Source: Limnoperna fortunei
Taxonomy: Eukaryota; Mollusca; Bivalvia; Mytilida; Modiolidae
DNA: 64,000 nucleotides
Reading direction: 5' to 3'
NCBI GenBank assembly: GCA_944474755.1
Contig: OX104113.1
Location: forward strand, 20,585,563 to 20,649,562
The notes under the pieces are model-generated. The model did no database searches, was not told where the DNA came from, and saw nothing but the letters and a program-made list of their open reading frames with translations. This document shows, piece by piece, positions 38,471 to 50,266 of this stretch. Each line of letters starts with the position of its first letter. The first letter of the stretch is position 1. The position numbers and the translations under genes are program-made.

Positions 38471-39357
38471 ATTATTAATAATTACTGTTCAATTAGTTAG
38501 GTTACCGGCCCTGAATTACCTCCCTTCACATCTCGGTATACCAAAAATACCGACCTACGGGACAAAAAATAGCAATATTTTCATAAATATACGTTTTGTT
38601 ACACTTGCACTGAAACGTAATAATTCAATATCATAATCTTGTTATATCTTTCAAATATTTTGTGCAAATTCTGTCTAATAATCAGAAAAAACATTAAAGT
38701 CGATTTCTGTCTCGGGGATTTTGTCTCGGGTTCGGGTTCGGGCTACCCGAAATACCGACCACCCTCAATAAGCAATAAGATGATCGCATACATGTGGAAG
38801 TTGCATAGAGATAGTAAAGATTAATTATTTAAAGAAAAACAAGCAGCTATTGATTTTGCAGTTGATTTAATCATCCTTTTATCCATTTAATATAGACGGT
38901 AAGAAAAACAAATATTATCTTATAAGTTATATTTTCTTCTGTTGTCTGTTTGTCCTTGGGCTTGAACATGTTGTCACAGTGATGTACTAGTAAATCCTGA
39001 ATTATGATCAACCTTTTAAATTACTAAAGAATTTGTTCATAAACATTTCTTTTACATGATGGTGTAGCAATACAAATTATATTACCAGTACATCATAAAT
39101 GTAAAAACACATTGATTATGAATATATATATATCCATTATGATTATGAATTTAAAGGAATCTCCATATTTGCATTCTAGAATACAATTTGTAAGAAAAAA
39201 CATATCAAAGTCATATAGTCAAAACAAACATTGATATATAAAATGTAAGAATTTTGAATGTTTTACAATTAAAGCAGTTATCCATCAAGGAATTAATTAT
39301 TCCATTTCATTAGTAGTACTAGTAGTATACCATATCCGTTTCCTACCCAAATTTACC

Positions 39358-39680
39358 TAAAATATATTAAATCATCTTGAGAGATATAAAATTCTTACTC
39401 ACTTACAACACGGCTTCCGTAGTGGTCATTCGTGTGAGATGCAACTAATAAACACGATGCATGATATAACAAAATCATATGATAATAAAGAACAAATTGA
39501 TCTAGTGATTCTGGATTTCAGCAAGGCGTTTGACACTGTTCCACACCGTAAACTGCTCCATAAACTCTCACATTACAGAATACGAGGAAACATAAATCTC
39601 TGGATAAGAAATTTTCTCATGCACCGACATCAGCCTGTTGTCATCGACGGTATACAGGGGTCACCACACTCTAAAAAAGT
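39358..39680 (+). pseudogene. LINE reverse-transcriptase fragment (central RT domain)
   Basis: One frame reads LTHLQHGFRSGHSCEMQLI, then DLVILDFSKAFDTVPHRKLL (RT motif with the catalytic D of LDFSKAFD) and IRGNINLWIRNFLMHR. This is the core of a CR1/Jockey-like LINE reverse transcriptase. It breaks off before the SGVPQGT motif and the YADD box, where an unrelated insertion begins. The 5' and 3' parts of the element are missing. Confidence 0.85.
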
Positions 39681-40672
39681 AGGGAGAAGTGACTTCTCCC
39701 TGGCAGCCAAACAGGGAGAAGTCAGACCCTGATGGGGAGCAGTCTTTGCGAAATGTGCCGGTCCGCCGGACCCGTCTGGTAAAATTGCCATTGGACCGGC
39801 AGTCTATTTAATTGTGTCTGACCAAATGACCGGCAGATAAATTTCATGAGACGCGGTCCGATGATTGTTTGTTTTGCGCCTGACAATCAGTTGACCTTTT
39901 TATCTTCTTAATTTACTTAACTTAATCGAAAGGCACCACAAAATTAGTGTTAATTTTACTTGACACCGGTATTCCATTGTTATTCCCCTTTAATTATAAT
40001 CGCGCATTTTGATTGGACAAAGCATCTATTCTAATATATAAACCGGTGTCATACAAAATCAGGACCGGAATCAAATTTTGATCTAAAAATAAAATGAAGA
40101 TAAAGAAGGCTGTTCTAATTTTCAAACTGAGTTTTTGAATTTTGAAAATACATTGAAAATAGTAGAGATTAACATTATTATTATCCTACTCAGAAACTCT
40201 TAATGTAATTACATTGGTTGATTATATTTATTTTTAATACTTGCTTATGTTTCAATCAATATTTTTAACTGTGTTCTATGTTAAAAATTTTAATTGATAA
40301 TAAGTAAAATGGATTTGATCGAAAACCCAAATTGAAACATTGACTTTCTTATAATTTTGCCTAACATCAAACTCAAATGTGAATATATTGAGATTTTGAT
40401 AAAAAATCTTTTATCTGTATCTAATATTTAAAATCAAGTAGTGATTTAACAAATAATTTGTGATAACAAACACAAAGATTTTATAACTGAATTTTTCATG
40501 AGTATTGTTTTATTGAAAATTTCGGTCCGGCACAATTGTTTTCGGTCAGGCAGGTGAACATGGATGGCAGGACCGAATGTCAGGCATGTCATTTGCAACT
40601 TTCGTGAAGACTGATAGGGAGACTTCAGGAGACAATAGGGAGAAGTCAGGGGGACCATACAAATAATAAATT
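39681..40672. mobile_element. Unclassified insertion with GGGAGAAGTC-bearing ends
   Basis: The left part carries the palindrome GGGAGAAGTGACTTCTCCC (39692-39710) and a second AGGGAGAAGTCAG; the right part carries GGGAGACTTCAGG and AGGGAGAAGTCAGG (to about 40650). Inside, GTGCCGGTCC (about 39758) and GGTCCGGCAC (about 40523) are inverted to each other, suggesting a nested element. No coding similarity. Boundaries approximate. Confidence 0.45.
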
Positions 40673-40767
40673 TCGCGGTAGTTAACATATATTTTTCATT
40701 ATTTACAGCAATTTCCAGGATTATTTCTCTTGTGTTTTAAAACCATAACACATATAAATTCAGTTTT

Positions 40768-42252
40768 TTAGCTCACCTGACCCAAAGGGTCAGGTGAGCT
40801 ATTGCCATCACTTGGCGTCCGTCGTCGTCCGTCGTCGTCGTCGTCGTCGTCGTTAACTTTTCTTCAAAAATCTTCTCCTCCAAAACCACTGAAGGGATTG
40901 CTTTGAAACTTTGCACACATCATCAGTAAAATGTCCTCTACCAAGTTTGCTCAAATCGTGGCCTCAGACCAACCAACATGGCCGCCATGGCTAAAAATAG
41001 AACAGGGGGGTCAAAATACAGTTTTTTGCTTATAGTTCAAAAAGTATAACAGATATAGGAAAACCGAACAGACCTACCTTCTTCAGCATCTAAAGCTCTA
41101 CAAAACACTCCATTGGGTCAAAGTTGTATGATGACTCCTTGTAGGAGTTATTGCCCTTTAATTGTCAAAATTGATGATTTTTGGCATTTTTGCCTCAAAA
41201 TCTTGAAAATTATTAGAACTAGAGAAAAAGTTAGCATTGCTTAATTGTTCTGCTCTATGAGGGCTACAAAAATGACTTAAGGGTCAATATTGTCTGATTA
41301 ACCGTTTAAGAGTTATTCCCCTTGAACTGTTTTTTTTAATTTGTTTTAATTGATTTTTTAAAATATTCTCCTCTGAAACAACTGAAAGTACTGCTTTGAA
41401 ACTTTGTACACATCATCCGTCCAATGTCCTCAACCAAGTTTGCACCAACCATGGCTGCAGATTAACCAACATGGCCACCATTGCTAAAAATAGGACGGTG
41501 GGGGGGGGGGGGGGTAAAATACAGTTTTTGGCTTATATTTAAAAAAGTGTAACAGATACAGGAAAACCGAAGAGACATGCCTTCATCTGCATCAAAAGCT
41601 CTACAAAACACTCCATTGGGTTGAAGTTGTATGATGACTCCTTATAGGAGTTATTGCCCTTTAATTGTCGAAATTGATTATTTTTGACATTTTTTCCTCA
41701 AAATCTTGAAAATTATTAGAACTAGAGAAAAAGTTAGCATTGCTTAATTGTTCTGCTCTATGAGGGCTACAAAAATGACTTTAGGGTCAAGATTGTCTGA
41801 TGAACCGTTTAGGAATTATTCTCCTTGAAAATTTTTTTAATCAATTTTACTAGATTTTAAAAAATCTTCTCCTCTTTAACCAATGAAAGGACTGCTTTGA
41901 AACATTGCACACATCATCTTTAGGACGTCCTCTACCACCTGACTACCTATATAGCTACGTTGGCTTTAAATAGAAAAAATGAAAAAAGGCGGGGTGGGGG
42001 GGGGGGTCGAGAGAGTTTTCGACTGATAGTTAAAAAAGTACAACAGGTACAGCAAATTTGAAGTGAACTTCCCTTCTCACTCTAAGCATCAAAAGCTCCT
42101 CCTTATAGGAGTTATTTCCCTTAAAAGGTCAAAATTAATGATTTTTGCAGAAGTGTTGGGCAATTCCTTATAGCAAAGAAAAGCTGGATAAAAAAGGGTT
42201 GTTTGGTTTCAGGTTCAGGTGAGCGATACAGGCTCCTGGGAGCCTCTAGTTT
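40768..42252 (+). mobile_element. Family B HINE-like element (copy B2)
   Basis: The 5' end is TTTTTTA followed by the hairpin AGCTCACCTGAC/GTCAGGTGAGCT and a GTC microsatellite. Core units of about 503 bp (GGAGTTATTG near 41143 and 41646, a partial third). The 3' end is TCAGGTGAGCG, hairpin AGGCTCC/GGAGCCT, and CTAGTT. G-runs occur at fixed positions in the units. Very similar to copy B4. Confidence 0.8.
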
Positions 42253-42434
42253 TTCTTTCTTTTTCATTATTATTAATAGTATGCACTATCAAACAGTACA
42301 TAACCTTTATCATTAATAAATGAAAAAAACACCAGATATAGGGACTATTTTTTTATCTACTTCAGTACTTGTTGCCATACAAGGTATACATTCACAAATA
42401 AAAATAGATCAACAAAAATATTTGTATATGTGTA

Positions 42435-42731
42435 CAGGGTTCACCACAGGTTATTCAAGGGCGGTGCTCCTCCACTCTTGAATTTGTTTCCTCCACCCTT
42501 GAATTTTGAGCTCCATACTAAAATTTGACTTTATTCCTAAAACAATGAAGTTTTTAAATACAAAAATACATGTATATTGTGACTGGTAGCAAAAACACAA
42601 GTTGGAAAACAAAAACAAAGACTGATAACTATTATGAATAAATAAATGTCACTCTAAAATTTTTATGAGTAAGGAAATGGATCATCATCCGACTTGCAAC
42701 ACCCTTGGATTTTGAGCTGTGGTGATCCCTG
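42435..42731. mobile_element. 297-bp MITE with CAGGG termini
   Basis: The ends CAGGGTTCACCACAG and CTGTGGTGATCCCTG are inverted repeats (one mismatch). TGTGTA flanks both sides (42429-42434 and 42732-42737). CAGGG ends suggest a hAT-type MITE, but hAT usually makes 8-bp duplications, so the superfamily is uncertain. Non-coding. Confidence 0.65.
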
Positions 42732-43067
42732 TGTGTAGACATAAACTTCATTCATGAGTTCTTGTATCATAATATTCCTAACAGTTTGTTATGAACATGC
42801 CATGTTTATCTTATCAAATTTCCAAAGAAGATAGATAGAATAACATTACATTAAACCCAGAAATAAATCTTCGGTTCAGCACACTTCCACTTGGATAAAG
42901 TGCTGATCCAAATTGCTTCATGGGACACCCATCTACAGAACTTATCATGATGTCAATAATTACAATATATCTGTATTCTTTCATGTGGAGCTCATATACT
43001 TATCAAAGAAAATTGTTAAAGTACAATACTCTTTGAAAGAACTAAGTTTGACACCAATTAAAAGTGT

Positions 43068-43565
43068 TTGAGGCCCAAGTGTTTGTTCATAAAAAAAAAT
43101 AACGATTTTTCATTATGGGCCGTTGTACATTACTTTTCTTCGTTGCTCAGACTTGTCAAAAATGATTATAACTATAAAAGTAGTGTCACCGAAATGATGA
43201 ACAGCCTACTAGTAGGTTGGAAGCCTCTAGCTGAACGCTGTAAAGAATTACGTCTCACTTTACTTTTTAAAATCTTGAACGACCTGGTAGTGCTACCCAG
43301 TGACCCACTTGACTTATATCTAACAGGGATCCTCGCAACGCGTCTAGATGCATATTGTACGCGTCTTTTCAGATCTGGACGCACCTTTTCAACATCTAAC
43401 ACGTCCCAGTACGCGTCCGTGTCATTGTCAGATGCGTACGAATTTCCGTCATATCCGTTCCGTCCCCCCTGCGTGATTACATATTCTTACAAATGGCGAT
43501 CAATTTTTACCTGTTTGTCCGATTCTCAGCAGGTAGCAATCACTCGGGCGGCAAATATGTTTTAA
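43068..43565 (+). pseudogene. LINE ORF2 C-terminal fragment
   Basis: An open frame of 165 codons. Residues near 25-85 read NDYNYKSSVTEMMNSL, GWKPLAERCKELRLTLLFK, ILNDLVVLPSD, the conserved segment after the RT domain of CR1/Jockey-like LINEs. The remaining residues do not look like the usual LINE end, and bases 43330-43450 are rich in ACGCGTC-like words, so a junction to another sequence is likely. It could be the 3' part of the same element as 39358-39680, but ~250 intervening residues are missing. Confidence 0.7.
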
Positions 43566-46130
43566 AGTAAGAATTCTTGACCGGTACAAAGATATCTTCA
43601 ATATGAACATTAATCTAATAAACTTTTATTTTTTGTATATATCAATAAGATCTGCTATAGAGCTAGGATCTGAAAAAAGGGGGGTTGGTGGTAATAGTTG
43701 TTTGGAAGAAATATTTTATCCAGGTAAGAAAAAAGTCTCTCTTTAATAATCAAACATCAGCATGTTTCAAGTAATGAGTGCATTTCAATCATACTCCAAA
43801 AGACTTATAAACTCAGCTACTTATGATATAAAATAGCATGGGATAAACATTCTACAAGCCATATTATATCTTTTTATATGAAAAGACATTTAATTGGTCG
43901 GTCATCAAAGAAAACGGTTGTATGCAAGCACTTAGCTGGACTCATCTGCGATATGTGTGACTCATGAAAATTTTTTGGGACTCACCACTTTCAAAAGTGT
44001 TGAGTCCAGGACTCACCATAAAAAAATCCTACATAATTATCACTGATCTAAACCCACGTAAACAAAGGAAATCAAACTCTAAAGCATACATTGTAACACT
44101 GTTACTTTTAAAAATTCATTTGTACCGAGAACAATTAAAGACTGAAACTCTTTGGCAGATCAGTGTGTTACAGCAAAATCTTTATCTCAATTTAAATCAG
44201 AATTATTAACTTTGAATCCAATATCTGCTCAGCGTGACTAACATCAGCGCATTCCCCTCCACTCAAAGATTAATGCTCAATAGTGAGCCACTTTTGAGTA
44301 TCATACAGATACAGAATACCAATTCATATCGAGATTTTGTCAGTTCGTACTATACTCTATTTGGACTTTAGCCATTTCATACCATGTATGATTTAAGTTT
44401 GTTACGTAAATATTTTCATATTTTAAATAGCAGTATTGATAAGTTTTACAGACCTTTAATGTTAATTGCAATGTGAATGAATGAAGGAAAAATTTGGCTG
44501 GTAGATTACAGATTGATTCGTAATTATTGCACAGGTCCTGCAAAAATATTAGACTTTATCAACAATAGTTGATTTATTCCAGTATGTGAATTAAAGGTTA
44601 TTATGTTCTTAAAAATCAATTTTTCTTTAGTTTTCATTTGTCATTAACAAAACTTATCCAAACTGTATCCAAGTTTTGCAGTTGATGACATGCATGTCCC
44701 GAAATGTGTCCTAAATTTGACATATCTATAATCTACATTTGTAACCCTGATATATGCATGGTTACATGCAGTTACAATGGTAACACATAGGTAACATGTT
44801 CTCTTTAAGGACACATTTCTGGAAATATGTAGTTAATAAGCTAAGTTTTAATGTACATGTTAATATATAATATTATGTTTATCCTGCAATCTATCATACA
44901 TTGTATGATACAATATCACTCCCATAGTACATTTTTTCTTATTTTTTTTGTATTCTTTTTAAATTCACTTTAAAAATTATACCAGTATTACACCTACACA
45001 CATTGTACACCTGTGAAAATCTGCTAAAGTTACTAAGAAATATAGGATCTTACATTGGTACGATTGGATAATTAAATTATAGAATTTTTATTCAGAGCCT
45101 TGGCGAGTACTTAAATTTCCATAATTTAACTACCAAGATTGGAGAAATCCGATAATCCAAGAGTACTAATGTAAGATTCTGTTTATCTTATTTGAAAAAG
45201 TAGTAAATTTATGAAATGAAGTACAAATTCTCCTAACCCCAATATGCAGTTAAATGGAATGTGTTTTGTTTATGACGTCATGAGTTCTTATTATGACGTT
45301 ATTATTTTAAACCAATCAACTGCTGAGAACAACAAATTTACTAGTGACGAGAACTATATTTTCCATACCGGTCAAGCGTTTGAAATATATTACATCAAAA
45401 TTAGAGAAATGGTTATTTACAATTAATTTTATTGATCCAGGGGAGATAACTTTTAAAAAGTATATTCATTTATGGTAACTTTCAAGACCTTAATGAGTTT
45501 AAAGAGGAGAATCGCACACACTACAATGTCAAAAATTAGAATGTGACCTTGTGATCTTTTTCAAGGTCACTGTCAATGATGACTAACAATGAGAACTCCA
45601 AGTCTCTATCATAACTGGTTCATTAGATACAATATTAAAAAATCAACTTGCAATAATTAGGAGAGAAAACTCATATAAGGTGGTATGAAAATACTTAGTG
45701 CAATATGTAATAAAGTGTCACAATACACTTGGTCGAATTAGAACAACTTCAATTGCAACATCTTTTTGGTTTCAAAGTTATTAACAGTCAACTTATTTAA
45801 GCTGCTCTAATAAGATGAATGCATACCTATACAAAAAACAGATATGTCGATAGGAAAAAAGCTTTCTTTTCATTCAACAAAAACTCAAAAATAACCGTAA
45901 GTTTTTTGACAGACATGGAAAATCCAAACACATTTGGGAAAAAGACGACTTATTATAATGTGAATATTTTTCTTGTGATGTTTTATTCATGCCTTTCACT
46001 ATTTCTTTCCTAGATCCTTTCAAAAGTAACTTTTTACAAAATTAGTATTTTTTTTCTATTTATGGTATAAGATAATAACAGAATGTTACACTTGTTGCAA
46101 TATCTGAAGGTTTTTTTTGTTTTTACTTTT
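43566..46130. other. Intergenic DNA, no gene recognised
   Basis: AT-rich sequence. A 15-bp-arm hairpin with GGACTCA/TGAGTCC ends lies at about 43978-44007. Short open frames (for example 43964-44209 and 45244-45426) show no recognisable domain. No repeat family was identified. Confidence 0.4.
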
Positions 46131-46133
46131 TAT

Positions 46134-47541
46134 AAGCTCACCTGACCGGAAGGGTCATGTGAGCTATTGCCATCACTTGGCATCCGTCTTCGTCGTCGTT
46201 AACTTTTCTTCAAAAATCTTCTCCTCCAAAACCACTGAAGGGATTGCTTTGAAACTTTGCATACATCATCAGTAAAATGCCCTCTACCAAGTTTGCCCAA
46301 ATCATGGCCTCAGACCAACCAACATGGCCGCCATGGCTAAAAATAGAACAGAGGGGTCAAAATACAGTTTTTTGCTTATAGTTCAGAAAGTAAAACAGAT
46401 ACAGGAAAACCGAAGAGACCTTCCTTCTTCAGCATCTTAAGTTCTATAAAAACACTCCATTGGGTCAAAGTTGTATGATGACTCCTTGTAGGAGTTATTG
46501 CCCTTTAATTGTCAAAATTGTTGATTTTTGCCATTTTTGCCTCAAAATCTACATATATTTATATATGCTACATAAATGACTTAAGGGTCAAGATTGTCTG
46601 ATTAACCGTATAAGAGTTATTCCCCTTGAACTGTTTTTTTTAATCGGTTTTAATTGATTTTTTAAAATCTTCTCCTCTGAAACAACTGAAAGTACTGCTT
46701 TGAAACTTTGTACACATCATCCGTCAAATGTCCTCAACCAAGTTTGCACCAACCATGGCTGCAGATTAACCAACATGGCCACCATTGCTAAAAATAGGAT
46801 TGGGGGGGGGGGGGGCGGTAAAATACAGTTTTTGGCATATATTTAAAAAAGTGTAACAGATACAGGAAAACCGAAGAGACATGCCTTCATCTGCATCAAA
46901 AGCTCTACGAAACACTCCATTCGGTTGAAGTTGTACGATGACTCCTTATAGGGAGTTATTGCCCTTTAATTGTCGAAATTGATTATTTTTGACATTTTTG
47001 CCTCAAAATCTTGAAAATTATTAGAACTAGAGAAAAAGTTAGCATTGCTTAATTGTTCTGCTCTATGAGGGCTACAAAAATGACTTTAGTGTCAAGATTA
47101 TCTGATGAACCGTTTAGGAATTATTCTCCTTGAACATTTTTTTAATCAATTTTACTTGATTTTAAAAAATCTTCTCCTCTTAAACCAATGAAAGGACTGC
47201 TTTGAAACATTGCACACATCATCTTTAGGATGTCCTCTACCAAAATTGTGCAAATCATGACTACCTACATAGCTACGTTGGATTAAAATAGAAAAAATGA
47301 AAAAAGGGGGGGTCGAGAGAGTTTTCGACTGATGGTTTAAAAAAGTATAACAGGTACAGCAAATTTGAAGTGAACCTCCCTTCTCCCTCTAACCATCAAA
47401 AGATCCTCCTTATAGGAGTTATTTCCCTTAAAAGGTCAAAATTAATGATTTTTGCAGAAGTGTTGGGCAATTCCTTATAGCAAAGAAAAGCTGGATAAAA
47501 AAGGGTTTTTTGGTTTCAGGTTCAGGTGAGCGATACAGGCC
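46134..47541 (+). mobile_element. Family B HINE-like element (copy B3), 3' hairpin lost
   Basis: The 5' hairpin AGCTCACCTGACC/GGTCATGTGAGCT and ~500-bp units match B2 and B4. At the 3' end TCAGGTGAGCGATACAGGC runs into CCTGTTTG: the terminal AGGCTCC/GGAGCCT hairpin and CTAG are missing. Otherwise intact and in plus orientation. Confidence 0.75.
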
Positions 47542-47663
47542 CTGTTTGTTTAATTTATTTTTGCTTGTACAGTTTTACTCTACGGATTACATGCATCATT
47601 TATGTTTATGTCAATGTCTTTATTTATTTATTTAAAAAAAAATATAATATACATGTACCATTA

Positions 47664-47790
47664 TAATTAGGGCCCTGCCACTTTGTGGCGGACGCCCTAT
47701 AGTGATCAGTCTGTCTGTCCATGTATTGGTCTGTGCGTCCGTTCATCAGAAGCTAATAATGTCCGAGCTATAACTTTTGGGACCATACTG
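47664..47790 (+). mobile_element. Family D HINE-like 5' end fragment
   Basis: TTAGGGCCCTGCCACTTTG followed by GGCGGACGCCCT forms a 5' hairpin with AGGGC/GCCCT arms, then GTCTGTCTGTCC and GTGCGTCCG microsatellite-like sequence, as in families C and E. It is cut off near 47790 by a SINE. No core array or 3' end. Confidence 0.45.
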
Positions 47791-48196
47791 GGAGGGTTCC
47801 CAGTGCTCGACCCACAGAGCAACCCAGCGCGTCCCTGGATGGCGGATAGCGGAGACCCTCTAGTTGGGGGGTTTTCAGGTCATAATACGGAAAGCCTGGC
47901 CGCGGACCACAGTGGGTAATGTGTTTGGAGAGTGCCACGCTCTTGCACGATAAAGACCCCTTATGTAGATTTCGAAAAAGAGTAGGCTCATTGAAGCTGC
48001 TACAAAAGGCTAAATTTTCCGCCCCTACCCAATACTACATACTTTTCCAGTAGCAGTCAAGTAAATTGTTGTTCCATGTGTCCCATTCACCCCTTTTTTC
48101 CGATGATTTATTGTTTGTTAACTTGTTCTCGTCCTGAATATAGCTGAAATACTGCTCGCTGGGCGTAAAGCAAACATTCAATCAATCAATCAATTT
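47790..48196 (+). mobile_element. SINE-like element with (TCAA)n tail
   Basis: About 400 bp, GC-richer than the surroundings, ending GAATATAGCTGAAATACTGC, TCGCTGGGCGTAAAGCAAAC and ATTCAATCAATCAATCAAT. The same 3' end recurs at 52166-52233 and, diverged, at 20558-20628, which shows it is a mobile family. I could not identify clear pol III boxes in the 5' half. Confidence 0.6.
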
Positions 48197-48378
48197 TTTA
48201 TCTTTTGTGGTAGACTTTTGATATATGGTATGTGGGTAGATAATATCAAGGGGATGTGTCACATACCATGGTTGATGACCTTTGGCCTTGAATTTAAGGT
48301 TGGCAGGGCCCACAGAGATGGGTACCATTTCACTGATATCTAGTTCTGATTTGAAAATGTTGTTGGAGTTGTGGTTTT
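48197..48378 (-). other. Coding-like fragment of unknown origin
   Basis: The minus strand reads NNIFKSELDISEMVPISVG then PANLKFKAKGHQPWYVTHPL and DIIYPHTIYQKS without stops. Composition is protein-like and unlike the AT-rich background. It is bounded by the SINE tail on one side and copy A3 on the other. I do not recognise the family; an exon of a decayed transposon or retrocopy is likely. Confidence 0.35.
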
Positions 48379-49351
48379 TGTCTCGCCTGCGACAAAAGTC
48401 GCTGGAGGCGAGACATATGTATGGGAATCCGGCGGCGGCGGCGGCGTAAACACTTGACATCTTGCTTCATATCTTTGTAAGCCCAAGCCCTAGGTCCATC
48501 AAATTTGGTCCAGAGGTAGCTAATGATGAGTACTTGCCAGTCAGTCACCTGTTACCTGACCTTGACCTCAATTTCACGGTCCAGCGACTACGTTAAAGTT
48601 TTTGGGTTACGACAGTTCCTCTGTAACTACGCATGGTAGGATGACAATATTTGGTGTATAGGTTGCTGATGACTAGTACATGACTGTCTGGTAGGTGTCA
48701 CCTGACCTTGACCTCAATTTCACGGTCCAGCAACTACGTTAAAGTTTTTGGGTTACGACAGTTCCTCTGTAACTACGCATGGTAGGATGACAATATTTGG
48801 TGTATAGGTTGCTGATGACTAGTACATGACTGTCTGGTAGGTGTCACCTGACCTTGACCTCAATTTCACGGTCCAGCGACTACGTTAAAGTTTTTGGGTT
48901 ACGACAGTTCCTCTGCAACTACACATGGTAGGATGACAATATTTGGTGTATAGGTTGCTGATGACTAGTACATGACTGTCTGGTAGGTGTCACCTGACCT
49001 TGACCTCAATTTCACGGTCCAGCGACTACGTTAAAGTTTTTGGGTTACGACAGTTCCTCTGTAACTACGCATGGTAGGATGACAATATTTGGTGTATAGG
49101 TTGCTTATGACTAGTACATGACTGTCTGGTAGGTGTCACCTGACCTTGACCTCAATTTCACGGTCCAGCGACTACGTTAAAGTTTTTGGGTTACGGCTGT
49201 TCCCCTGTAACTATGCAGGGTATGGTGACAATATTTTGTATACAGGCCGCTGCTGATATTTAATGCTATTTACGTAATGCTTATGACAAAATTTATTTTC
49301 GTTACTGATGCCGAATGCAGGCGAGACGTTTTTCTGTGTCCACACTTGTTG
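48376..49351 (+). mobile_element. Family A HINE-like element (copy A3)
   Basis: Full-length. The 5' hairpin starts at 48381, followed by a CGG run. Five units of exactly 146 bp (CTTGACCTCA at 48561, 48707, 48853, 48999, 49145), the 3' GCAGGCGAGAC, and GTGTCCACACTTGTT. The minus-strand open frame at its 5' end is repeat sequence. Confidence 0.88.
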
Positions 49352-50266
49352 AAGTAGAAATTTAAATTTGTTGTAACAGAAAATTTTTCACAATTTTTGT
49401 TTTGGCAACAAGTTTAAAGCTTAAGAAAAAACATATTGCCAAGACATGACACCATCTGTTATACAAAATCACGACTCACTAGTATATCAATTCATTTATA
49501 TAATATAGAATACATTTTATCATTTAGTTTAATAGACCATGGATGACCACAGAACAAATTGGAGTGTAAAGTAATCATACTTTTAAATCATGACATTGAT
49601 ACAAACTGAATGCAAAAAATTAAATACATAGGAAAATATAATTTGTAATACATGTTTTATAGATTTTTCATTTAACATTTTATTATATGTACTGTAGTAC
49701 CAGAGCACTCTAATAGGTCAGTAAATCAGATTGTAGACTTTTCGTTAAACATTTTATTATACAGCAGTCCAATAGGTCAGTCAGTTAATAGATTTATTAT
49801 TACATATATACATGTACCACAGACTCTAATAGATAAGTAACAAAGTTTTGCTAAACATTTTTTTTCCTCAATTGAGAATAGTTTCCTAGTTTAAGTCCTA
49901 TGCCTTATCAAGTTTAAACGCAGGTACTATTGTAGCCATGGTCGGTGAAATAGCTTTGTGTTTTCCTGCAGACTTTTGTATAATTTACAGTGTAGCTTGA
50001 AATATACACAGGTACAAGCAATGACTTGGCATCTTTCACAAGTTTTACCTTGGAACTAAATATTCATCTTTTATAAATTTCTAATTCTCTCTTGACGAAT
50101 TCTTCTTCTTAGGCTAATTATACTTGTAACATTATACTGCATTTGTCTTTGGAGCTTTGTGTAGATTAATCACACTTAATCTGTGTGTTGTGTAAAATCC
50201 TGGCCTAACATGGGCATTGTAGGAATAAACACTTATTTTACTCACTCACAAAAAAATTAACGACCT
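49352..50266. other. Intergenic DNA with a weak degenerate repeat
   Basis: No gene recognised. About 49655-49865 contains three or four loose copies of 'cactctaataggtcagtaa' with 'taaacattttattatac', roughly 70-90 bp apart. Confidence 0.4.

Noticed and set aside
39358..43565. One single LINE interrupted by insertions
   Set aside because: About 250 residues between the RT core and the C-terminal fragment are missing, so two separate fragments or an internal deletion are equally likely; kept as separate features.
48182..48548. Minus-strand proteins with [15 protein letters not shown]
   Set aside because: That segment is the CGG run and 5' hairpin of family A read backward; the same peptide recurs at every family A copy.
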